From positions 1 to 5,247 of the forward strand of contig JAGCRL010000168.1 of assembly GCA_017964705.1 (NCBI GenBank): a stretch of DNA of 5,247 nt, read 5' to 3'. The notes beneath the pieces were generated by a model. It was not told where the DNA came from. It searched no databases and saw nothing but the letters and a program-made list of their open reading frames with translations. The position numbers and the translations under genes are program-made. How positions within the stretch are numbered: the first letter of the stretch is position 1; every line of letters begins with the position of its first letter. This DNA is from Alphaproteobacteria bacterium. Its GTDB lineage: Bacteria > Pseudomonadota > Alphaproteobacteria > RF32 > CAG-239. Below are positions 1 through 5,247 of the stretch, one piece after another.

Positions 1-498
1 AAGTTCTAACACATGTTCTTTTGTAAAAGCCTTACTGATACGATAGGCCAACACTGCTTCTTTAACTTTACGTGTTAACGAACGTTCCGAAGAAAGCAAG
101 AAATTTTTCGCCACTTGTTGGGTAATGGTAGAAGCCCCTACCATACGTTTTTTCTGTATATAATTTTTAACATTGGTAAAAACCGCACGAACAATACCGA
201 AGAAGTCGATTCCCGGATGAGTATAAAAATGTTTGTCTTCGGCTGCGATAAATGCATTTTTAACCATTGTCGGCACTTTATTTTCCGGCACAAAAATACG
301 TTTTTCAACGGCATATTCCATAAGCACTTGTCCATCACCGGCATAAAGTCTGGTTGTAACCGGCGGCTCATAAGTTGCTAATTTTTTATAATCCGGAATG
401 TCAAACCCATTAGCTTTAAACCATAAGAATACCCCGATAACCGCAAGTACCAACAATAACATTCCCAAACTAATAAGGTTTAAGATAAGCTTATACAT
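1..498 (-). CDS. mrcA: Penicillin-binding protein 1A, N-terminal part (partial gene)
   Basis: This is the first 166 residues of a bifunctional class A penicillin-binding protein, which polymerises glycan strands from lipid II and cross-links the peptides at the outer face of the inner membrane. Residues 5-27 are a single hydrophobic segment after a short N-terminus, as expected for the membrane anchor. The GT51 glycosyltransferase domain follows. It shows EDKHFYTHPGID at 87-98, where E87 is the expected catalytic glutamate, and VGASTITQQVAKNFLL at 120-135, followed by RKVKEAVLAYRISKAFTKEHVLEL. YEPPVTTR at 43-50 and the overall wording match alphaproteobacterial PBP1a. The ATG is supported by GAGGT six bases upstream. 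The rest of the GT domain and the whole transpeptidase domain lie beyond the left edge, so an intact transpeptidase cannot be confirmed. The family is certain; the 1A assignment is likely. Confidence 0.93.
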   Translation of the reverse strand, partial: MYKLILNLISLGMLLLVLAVIGVFLWFKANGFDIPDYKKLATYEPPVTTRLYAGDGQVLMEYAVEKRIFVPENKVPTMVKNAFIAAEDKHFYTHPGIDFFGIVRAVFTNVKNYIQKKRMVGASTITQQVAKNFLLSSERSLTRKVKEAVLAYRISKAFTKEHVLEL

Positions 499-504
499 TA
501 AAAG

Positions 505-509
505 ACCTC
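505..509 (-). promoter_or_regulatory. Ribosome binding site of the PBP1a gene
   Basis: The minus strand reads GAGGT, six bases before the ATG at 498. This fixes the start directly in front of the membrane anchor. Confidence 0.7.
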
Positions 510-538
510 AAAATATAAAGTACCTCAATATCTTGGTA

Positions 539-566
539 AATATAACTGATGTATAGATATTAGCAA
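539..566 (-). promoter_or_regulatory. Possible sigma70-type promoter for the PBP1a gene
   Basis: The minus strand has TTGCTA (561-566), a 16-base spacer and TATATT (539-544). These match the consensus hexamers at 4 of 6 and 5 of 6 positions. A transcript would begin near 532 and have a leader of roughly 35 bases. The region is very AT-rich, so chance matches are likely. The rest of the 144-base gap between the PBP1a and RNase H genes (499-642) holds no gene and no convincing terminator, and read-through from the RNase H gene is possible. Confidence 0.3.
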
Positions 567-642
567 CCTATAATTAAGCATTATCCCCCACCAATCACAT
601 CTTTTTTTTCGTATAAAATTAAAACCGATTCTTTGATTTTTT

Positions 643-1116
643 TTACCGCTTAAATCCCTTTTGCAAACGAAGCATTTGCATCCTGCGTCTTTTCTCAACA
701 ATCATCTTTTTCTCATATTGGCGACGCACTACCTTAGACATTTTATCGGCACGTTTATTAAAGTAAGATAACCAACTACCGTCTATATAATGTCCCTTAA
801 TCCACATCAAATCACTATTAATAACCGACATATATTGGCGAATTTTTCTCACCATTCCTTTTTCATTCTCACGATGAGATCCGTTTTTAATCGCATGAAT
901 AACATAAAGCGAATCAGTAAAAATTGTTACATGCTTAAACCGTACATTTTTAATATCCTCTAAAGCAAATAATACCGCACTTAATTCGGCGGTATTAGTA
1001 TCTGATTGTTCAATGACTACACCTTTTTTGTAGAGTTCTTTATCTCGCTCGTTGGTAACGACCATCGCAATTCCGGAAATTCTTCCTCGAGTACTGGCAT
1101 CCGTATAAACACGCAT
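643..1116 (-). CDS. RNase HI-fold ribonuclease, stand-alone, with basic C-terminal tail
   Basis: This 157-residue cytoplasmic protein is predicted to cut the RNA strand of RNA:DNA hybrids. All four acidic positions of the RNase H active site can be placed: D6 in VYTDAS, E44 in NTAELSAV, D68 in FTDSLYV and D124 in NKRADKMS. WIKGH at 105-109 corresponds to the WVKGH motif that carries the mobile histidine of RNase HI. The usual glycine-rich GNPGPGG turn after the first aspartate is replaced by STRGRISG, so this is not a typical rnhA product. It is closer in style to the divergent stand-alone RNase H-like proteins. After the core, from about residue 129, the last 29 residues are rich in Arg and Lys and probably helical, which suggests extra nucleic-acid binding. 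The start is supported by AAGGA eight bases upstream and a strong promoter. The fold is clear; the physiological substrate is not known. Confidence 0.88.
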   Translation of the reverse strand: MRVYTDASTRGRISGIAMVVTNERDKELYKKGVVIEQSDTNTAELSAVLFALEDIKNVRFKHVTIFTDSLYVIHAIKNGSHRENEKGMVRKIRQYMSVINSDLMWIKGHYIDGSWLSYFNKRADKMSKVVRRQYEKKMIVEKRRRMQMLRLQKGFKR

Positions 1117-1124
1117 TTATTTTT

Positions 1125-1129
1125 TCCTT
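1125..1129 (-). promoter_or_regulatory. Ribosome binding site of the RNase H gene
   Basis: The minus strand reads AAGGA, eight bases before the ATG at 1116, at the end of a long purine-rich stretch. The spacing is good and supports this start. Confidence 0.7.
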
Positions 1130-1149
1130 CTTCTTCTCCCCAGACCCAC

Positions 1150-1168
1150 TCTTTTTTAACAAAAAAGA
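1150..1168 (-). repeat. A/T-rich inverted repeat in the RNase H leader
   Basis: An eight-pair perfect stem (TCTTTTTT with AAAAAAGA) closes a three-base loop. It lies inside the predicted 5' leader, about 30 bases before the RNase H start codon. It has only one G-C pair and no T-run follows it in the direction of transcription, so it is not a good terminator. It may be only a by-product of A and T tracts. Confidence 0.35.
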
Positions 1169-1198
1169 TAACTGGCTTTATTATTCAACAATACAGTT

Positions 1199-1227
1199 AG
1201 TATATCCTAAATTAAGGACGATGTCAA
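1199..1227 (-). promoter_or_regulatory. Strong sigma70-type promoter driving the RNase H gene
   Basis: The minus strand has a perfect TTGACA (1222-1227), exactly 17 bases of spacer and TATACT (1199-1204), which matches the -10 consensus at five of six positions. It lies in the 146-base gap after the U32 gene and points at the RNase H gene. Initiation would be near 1192, giving a leader of about 75 bases. The RNase H gene therefore probably has its own transcript, whether or not upstream read-through also contributes. The gap holds no other gene and no clear terminator for the U32 gene. Confidence 0.75.
1205..1218. repeat. Near-palindrome inside the promoter spacer (possible operator)
   Basis: The 14-base sequence TCCTAAATTAAGGA pairs at six of seven positions with its own reverse complement and sits wholly between the -35 and -10 hexamers. 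A dimeric repressor bound there would block RNA polymerase. No second copy was seen at the other promoters in the window, so the operator reading is only a suggestion. Confidence 0.3.
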
Positions 1228-1262
1228 ACTCTAAGAAGCATTTGTGCAGAACCTAATTTATT

Positions 1263-3410
1263 TTACATTGAAGTATCTGTAATAACGGCAAATACCCCAT
1301 CAATTTTTTCTCGCTGATATTTTATTACATTAAAAAGTTGAAGCTGGCAATCTCTGGAAATCGCCACATACTCGCGTCCCCCTTGCTTCAAATGCCATTT
1401 TTTCTCTTGCTTTTTACAATGCGCACAATCGTTATTCCTAATACACACCGCCGAAGTAAACAATGCCGGATAACACTTTACCACTTGCACCATCTTAAGC
1501 GGAGAATTCTGCACAACTTTCTTCATATTATCCGGCGAACTTTCCAAAGCCAACGTTCCCCACTCTGCTCCCATTTCGGCAAGCATAGCCGCCGCATAGC
1601 GGTTCATTACATACAAAAAGCTCCCTGTCGCAATATGAACTTTAGCTAAACCTTTCAGCACCTCAAATCCGTAATAGTTTTCAACCACAAAGTGCCTTGC
1701 CCCCTTCTCATAAAACTGCCCGATAATTTCTTTAAGCTTTACCATCTGGCGACATATTTGCGGCAATCTAAACCACGTTTTAGCCATTTCATCTGCCGTA
1801 TAGTCTTCCGCTTTGGCATGCAAATCCAACAATTTTATAGGCAAGGCTTTTTCCTGCGTTTCAAAATTCTTCTCAAGCGCCTTAATTGTCGGCAATTTTA
1901 AACACGGCGTATCATCTTCACTCATTAAAATATCAACTAATTGCCGCCTCAACTCGTTTAACATAGAAAGCGGCGCAAACAGCAATTGCGGATTAACAAT
2001 CTCCACACTAACAAATTCCACACCGGTTCCGCCTGTTTTAGAAAAGGCCTTTTTAACTGCTTCTTCTATCTTTGTCGCGTCTTTAGCAGGACCAAACTCC
2101 CCTTTAACACTTACTGCATATTGCCCGCTCATAGCCGCTATCTGCGTTTGGCCTATTTCCACAGTTACCTCTGCCTTTCGAGTATATCTGAACTGCCCGG
2201 CTCTCGGCTTATCATAACCATACCGAGATTTAACCAGCGATGCCGAAGCCAAATAAACGGGAGCCCCAGCTTCAAAATGTGGATGAATTTGCGGCACTTC
2301 AACAGTTGCCGTCTCACCGGCATTAACTTCAAACACCGACTGACGGCCTTTATACAATTGTTTCACACTAAATCCGAAAGGTTTTTCATACCCATCTATA
2401 TCAATCTGCAATCCGTCGTGGCGAGCAATTGGGCGCGTTGTCTTAAAGCTCAACACCGTTGCTTCTTTCATTTTAGCAATTTTATCAATATAACCTACCA
2501 ACAAACCGCGATGTCCCACAAACTGACGGTCTGTTACATTTTTATCCTTGCCGTTAAAGTGAAAAGTACACCACGGTCTGGCAAAAATCTGTTTAATATC
2601 CTCAGCTTCCTTTTGTAAGCCTTTTTTACCATCCAAAATATGCCGATAATAATTTGTAACAGCCGCAACATACAGCGGTGTTTTTTTACGCCCTTCAATT
2701 TTAAGCGATAGCGCCGGAATTTCCAAAATTTGCTCTTCTAAAGCCAAATCTTTCATAGAAAACAAATGAGATTTAAGCACCTCTCCATGGTTCGGATAAT
2801 TTTCAATTTCATATTCCGCTCGACACGGATAAACACATCTACCACGATTAGCACTCTTGCCATACTCAAGCGCCGAAAACAAGCATTGCCCACTATATGA
2901 ATAACAAAGTGCCCCATGCACAAACACTTCCAAATCCAGCCCCGGCGTTGCTTTTGCAATAGCCTTTATTTCATTTAAATTCAACTCTCTAGCCAGCACA
3001 ACTCTTCTAAAACCTAAAGATTGTAAAAATTTTGCTCCTTCAATATTATGGACCGCCATTTGCGTACTGGCATGCAATTCTATTTCCGGTGCCAGTTTTT
3101 TAAACAAATAAAACACTCCTAAGTCTTGAATAATAACCGCATCAATCTTTATTTTCTTCAAAAAGGCAATAATTTCTGGCAATTCTTCAATTTCATCTTC
3201 CGTTAAAATCGTATTAACCGCCACAAACACCTTACGCTTCAACGAATGTGCATAAGCTGTAAAAACATCCAATTCTTCTGCTGTAAAATTCTCTGCCCCA
3301 GCACGAGCCGAAAACTTAGTTAATCCCAAATAAACCGCATCTGCACCATAATAAAGAGCAGCATAACCTGCTTCTATATTACCTGCTGGTGCCAGAAGTT
3401 CATGTTTCAT
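1263..3410 (-). CDS. U32-family protein, probable RlhA-like RNA hydroxylase
   Basis: This 715-residue cytoplasmic protein belongs to the family often labelled peptidase U32 or collagenase-like. Characterised bacterial members act in RNA hydroxylation (RlhA on 23S rRNA C2501, TrhP on tRNA U34) or ubiquinone hydroxylation (UbiU/UbiV). The N-terminal barrel starts at LLAPAGNIEAGYAAL. The family signature runs from EVFVHGALCYSYSGQC to about residue 180. C169, C176, C192 and C196 fit the Fe-S ligand pattern known for UbiU/UbiV. LARELNLNEIKAI (139-151) and LSLKIEGRKK (234-243) resemble RlhA. A middle region of about 290-495 ends in LLFAPLSMLNELRRQL, also as in RlhA. The C-terminal part has a second cysteine set (C646, C656, C662, C665, C688), in the style of the RlhA C-terminus. 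It is about 60 residues longer than E. coli RlhA. The start lies 3 bases after hisS with no strong Shine-Dalgarno at normal spacing, which suggests coupled translation. The family is certain; the rRNA substrate is inferred. Confidence 0.9.
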   Translation of the reverse strand: MKHELLAPAGNIEAGYAALYYGADAVYLGLTKFSARAGAENFTAEELDVFTAYAHSLKRKVFVAVNTILTEDEIEELPEIIAFLKKIKIDAVIIQDLGVFYLFKKLAPEIELHASTQMAVHNIEGAKFLQSLGFRRVVLARELNLNEIKAIAKATPGLDLEVFVHGALCYSYSGQCLFSALEYGKSANRGRCVYPCRAEYEIENYPNHGEVLKSHLFSMKDLALEEQILEIPALSLKIEGRKKTPLYVAAVTNYYRHILDGKKGLQKEAEDIKQIFARPWCTFHFNGKDKNVTDRQFVGHRGLLVGYIDKIAKMKEATVLSFKTTRPIARHDGLQIDIDGYEKPFGFSVKQLYKGRQSVFEVNAGETATVEVPQIHPHFEAGAPVYLASASLVKSRYGYDKPRAGQFRYTRKAEVTVEIGQTQIAAMSGQYAVSVKGEFGPAKDATKIEEAVKKAFSKTGGTGVEFVSVEIVNPQLLFAPLSMLNELRRQLVDILMSEDDTPCLKLPTIKALEKNFETQEKALPIKLLDLHAKAEDYTADEMAKTWFRLPQICRQMVKLKEIIGQFYEKGARHFVVENYYGFEVLKGLAKVHIATGSFLYVMNRYAAAMLAEMGAEWGTLALESSPDNMKKVVQNSPLKMVQVVKCYPALFTSAVCIRNNDCAHCKKQEKKWHLKQGGREYVAISRDCQLQLFNVIKYQREKIDGVFAVITDTSM

Positions 3411-3413
3411 AGT

Positions 3414-4658
3414 TTAGCCCAAATCCTTCTGACTGCCATCCGCAAAATTAATCATTTTTTTCGTTCCTTCGGCAATCAGCGCATCTATTTGTTTACCAAA
3501 TTTTTTAGAACGCTTTAACATTGTAACAATTTTACCTTCTGCCTGCAAACTTTCGGCTTTCATGGTAACTTCCGCAAAATCATCTTCCGTATTATAGGCC
3601 AACACCACTTTTTCTTTTGCCGGCGGCACAAATCCTTCTTCTAATAAAATCGTGCTAATTCTCTCAAAACCGATAGAAAATCCCACTGCCGGCACAGATT
3701 CACCCAAAAACTTACCAATCATCTCATCATAGCGTCCGCCACCGGCAACCGAAGAACCAAATTTCGGACAGGCTATTTCAAATACCATACCGGTATAATA
3801 TCCCATCCCGCGCACTAATGATTTATCGTAAACCGCAACAAATTGCCCCTTTGCAATCCGATTCGCAAAATCCAAAACTTTTTTAAGGTTTGCCACCACT
3901 TCCGTTTGCGTACAATATTTTTCCGCCGCATTCAAAGCATTATCTTCCGTTTCATTCAAAATCGCCATAAATTTTTCTATAACTTGCGGATCATATTCTT
4001 TCTCTAACAATTCGGCTTTCACACCATCCATACCGATTTTATCAAGCTTATCAAAAATAATGCATACCGAACCCACCTCTTCTGCCGCAAATCCGGCAGC
4101 CTTAATCATATCGGTTAAAATCCGCCGGTCATTAATCCGCACGGTAAAATCAGACAAACCGATTGCCTTAAGAGCCGATGTAGTCGCCGCAATTAATTCC
4201 ATTTCAGCCTGGATCGAAGCATCTCCGATAATATCAATATCGCATTGGAAAAACTCACGAAGCCTGCCTTTTTGCGGTCTTTCCGCCCGAAACACCTTAT
4301 CCACCTGTATAGCCTTAAATGGCATATTCAAAAACTGTCTGTTATTAGCAAAATAACGAGAAAGCGGCATCGTCAAATCATAACGCAAACCGCTATCAAC
4401 CAAATCATCTTCCACAAGGTTTTCTTTGCTCAAATCAAGTTTTTGACCGCGTTTCAAAAGTTTAAATATCATCGAGAGATTTTCTCCGCCGTCACTTTTA
4501 TTCAAGCGTTCAATATCCTCCATTATCGGCGTATTAATTTTATTAAATCCGAAACTTTTATATGTATCTTCAATTTTAGAGCGGATATAATCTCTGATTT
4601 CAACTTCTTTCGGCAAATAATCTTTTGTCCCGCGCACGGGTTGGGCATTCATTTTCAT
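3414..4658 (-). CDS. hisS: Histidyl-tRNA synthetase
   Basis: This is a class II aminoacyl-tRNA synthetase that charges tRNA-His with histidine in the cytoplasm. With the start at 4658 it has 414 residues, close to the usual 420 or so. Visible signatures are PVRGTKDYLP at 7-16, LRYDLTMPLSRY at 91-102, motif 2 FRAERPQKGRLREFFQ at 123-138, the histidine-binding loop LVRGMGYYTG at 281-290, AGGGRYDEMIGKF at 305-317 and motif 3 AVGFSIGFERI at 324-334. An in-frame TTG at 4664 would add two residues, but only four bases separate it from AAGGA, while the ATG at 4658 has ten. The anticodon-binding domain after about residue 345 has only some 70 residues and ends in INFADGSQKDLG, shorter than in E. coli. 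The sequence style (FFQCDIDIIG, RGMGYYTG, GFSIGFERI) is more like Clostridia or Bacteroidetes enzymes than the usual alphaproteobacterial ones. It is the first gene of a likely two-gene unit. Confidence 0.96.
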   Translation of the reverse strand: MKMNAQPVRGTKDYLPKEVEIRDYIRSKIEDTYKSFGFNKINTPIMEDIERLNKSDGGENLSMIFKLLKRGQKLDLSKENLVEDDLVDSGLRYDLTMPLSRYFANNRQFLNMPFKAIQVDKVFRAERPQKGRLREFFQCDIDIIGDASIQAEMELIAATTSALKAIGLSDFTVRINDRRILTDMIKAAGFAAEEVGSVCIIFDKLDKIGMDGVKAELLEKEYDPQVIEKFMAILNETEDNALNAAEKYCTQTEVVANLKKVLDFANRIAKGQFVAVYDKSLVRGMGYYTGMVFEIACPKFGSSVAGGGRYDEMIGKFLGESVPAVGFSIGFERISTILLEEGFVPPAKEKVVLAYNTEDDFAEVTMKAESLQAEGKIVTMLKRSKKFGKQIDALIAEGTKKMINFADGSQKDLG

Positions 4659-4668
4659 AACCAAAAAA

Positions 4669-4673
4669 TCCTT
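4669..4673 (-). promoter_or_regulatory. Ribosome binding site that decides the hisS start
   Basis: The minus strand reads AAGGA. The ATG at 4658 is ten bases downstream, the in-frame TTG at 4664 only four and the ATG at 4652 sixteen. This favours 4658 as the start. Confidence 0.65.
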
Positions 4674-4702
4674 TTAAAATCACAATAAAGCCAATTATTT
4701 TT

Positions 4703-4731
4703 GATATAGTCCAAGATTATTTAATCGTCAA
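4703..4731 (-). promoter_or_regulatory. Predicted sigma70-type promoter for hisS and the U32 gene
   Basis: The minus strand has TTGACG (4726-4731), a 17-base spacer and TATATC (4703-4708). The -35 matches consensus at five of six positions and the -10 at four of six. Initiation near 4696 gives a leader of about 38 bases before the hisS ATG. That leader is too short for a T-box or similar riboswitch, and none is visible. Confidence 0.55.
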
Positions 4732-4785
4732 CCATTTTTGCCGCCACTTTTTTTCATAAAAAAACAATAAACTTAATTTTTAGGC

Positions 4786-4814
4786 TTTAAATTTGCTTTT
4801 TTTCGTGTTATAAT
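4786..4814 (+). promoter_or_regulatory. Extended -10 promoter for the unknown rightward gene
   Basis: A perfect TATAAT (4809-4814) is preceded by TG one base upstream (4806-4807), which makes an extended -10 element. TTTAAA (4786-4791) lies 17 bases upstream as a weak -35, matching four of six positions. T and A tracts upstream could act as an UP element. Initiation near 4821 gives a leader of about 29 bases. It fires away from the hisS promoter, and the two -35 elements are about 54 bases apart. Confidence 0.7.
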
Positions 4815-4849
4815 AAACCTGAAAATAAATTTAGGACAAGAGGATAGAA

Positions 4850-5247
4850 ATGAATAATAATAGCATTGATAAATACACTACATTCATGAAAAAAGCGATT
4901 AACAAAGCTAAAACATTACCAATAGAGAACTCTTCTATTAAAGAGACTATTGGTATTGATGGTTCTGTATCTCATCGTGAGCTAATCATTGGTGGAAAGA
5001 CTATGATAGATGTAGAATATGCTCCGGATGGTCGTGCTGTTAGCTTAAGCATTACTGGTAACAATACTAAAAAGATAGATCTTCAACACACTAAAACAGC
5101 CAATCTTGAAGAACTTCAAAAGAATGTCAATAACTATATAGATACTATAAAAACAAAATATAAAAATGAACAACCCTCAAAAGTTGCACCGGAACAACCA
5201 AATAAAAAAGTTGTTCCTCAAAAAAAGAAACTCAATCCGGTGCTAAA
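4850..5247 (+). CDS. Hypothetical protein, N-terminal 132 residues (partial gene)
   Basis: I do not recognise this family. The frame is open from the ATG at 4850 to the right edge with no stop, so the C-terminus is missing. An extended -10 promoter and a GAGGA ribosome binding site five bases before the ATG support a real gene. The protein begins MNNNSIDKYTTFMKKAINKA, which looks like a charged helix with no signal peptide or membrane segment. Residues 31-78 alternate in a way that suggests beta hairpins (SHRELIIGG, MIDVEYAPDGRAVSLSITG). A predicted amphipathic helix follows at about 85-106 (NLEELQKNVNNYIDTIKTKY). From about residue 107 it becomes a Lys, Pro and Gln-rich tail with two nine-residue units starting KVAPEQ and KVVPQK, probably a flexible linker or the start of a repeat region. 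It is lysine and asparagine rich and lacks the conserved motifs seen in its neighbours. A small alpha-beta domain plus a disordered tail is the most that can be said. Confidence 0.8.
   Translation, partial: MNNNSIDKYTTFMKKAINKAKTLPIENSSIKETIGIDGSVSHRELIIGGKTMIDVEYAPDGRAVSLSITGNNTKKIDLQHTKTANLEELQKNVNNYIDTIKTKYKNEQPSKVAPEQPNKKVVPQKKKLNPVL

Noticed and set aside
115..381. Open frames overlapping the PBP1a fragment on both strands
   Set aside because: The PBP1a frame covers the region with GT51 motifs. It runs off the left edge with no stop inside the window, and the other frames have no support.
499..642. Rho-independent terminator after the RNase H gene
   Set aside because: There are A and T runs but no G-C rich stem before a T-run on the minus strand.
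1986..2618. Long plus-strand open frame (210 codons) opposite the U32 gene
   Set aside because: It lies wholly antisense to a well-conserved protein, has no good promoter or ribosome binding site, and its translation is Phe, Cys, Ser and Asn rich with no domain-like motif. Other plus-strand frames at 1338-1649, 1692-1901 and 1813-2217 are rejected for the same reason.
2753..2959. Short minus-strand frame inside the U32 gene
   Set aside because: It sits out of frame over the U32 signature region, has no initiation signals, and is explained by the main frame.
1263..3410. Reading the U32 protein as a secreted collagenase or protease
   Set aside because: There is no signal peptide, and the cysteine pattern and domain order match the RNA-hydroxylase and Fe-S members of the family.
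4659..4664. TTG at 4664 as the hisS start
   Set aside because: It is only four bases from AAGGA. The ATG two codons later has better spacing and is a standard start.
4060..4688. Plus-strand open frames opposite the 5' half of hisS
   Set aside because: They are shadows of hisS, which has clear class II synthetase motifs in the opposite frame.
4748..4764. T7-CAT-A7 inverted repeat as a terminator
   Set aside because: The stem is all A/T, and it lies between two divergent promoters where no transcript should end. It is more likely an AT tract or UP-like element.

Overview
The window looks like chromosomal housekeeping sequence from an AT-rich bacterium, most likely an alphaproteobacterium. The main evidence is the N-terminal part of a class A penicillin-binding protein at the left edge. 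Its YEPPVTTR and VGASTITQQVAKNFLL blocks read like alphaproteobacterial PBP1a. The sequence is AT-rich by eye, with many A and T tracts, which would suit a reduced or host-associated lineage. That ecological reading is inference.

Layout: four genes lie on the minus strand and one on the plus strand. From right to left along the minus strand they are hisS (histidyl-tRNA synthetase, 3414-4658), a long U32-family protein resembling the RNA hydroxylase RlhA (1263-3410), a stand-alone RNase HI-fold protein (643-1116) and the 5' part of a PBP1a gene (1-498, continuing past the left edge). Only 3 bases separate hisS from the U32 gene, so the two are almost certainly co-transcribed. The RNase H gene has its own strong sigma70-type promoter (TTGACA, 17 bp, TATACT) in a 146-base gap. 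A divergent gene of unknown function starts at 4850 on the plus strand and runs off the right edge. It has an extended -10 promoter and a good ribosome binding site.

The functions are tRNA charging, probable RNA base hydroxylation, RNA:DNA hybrid processing and peptidoglycan synthesis. hisS and the U32 gene form one plausible translation-related unit. The other genes look like neighbours rather than partners. No mobile element, CRISPR array, tRNA, rRNA or convincing rho-independent terminator was seen, and no new multi-gene system is evident. The items most worth a second look are the unknown partial protein at the right edge, the type and short C-terminus of HisS, the hisS-U32 pairing, and the near-palindrome inside the RNase H promoter spacer.
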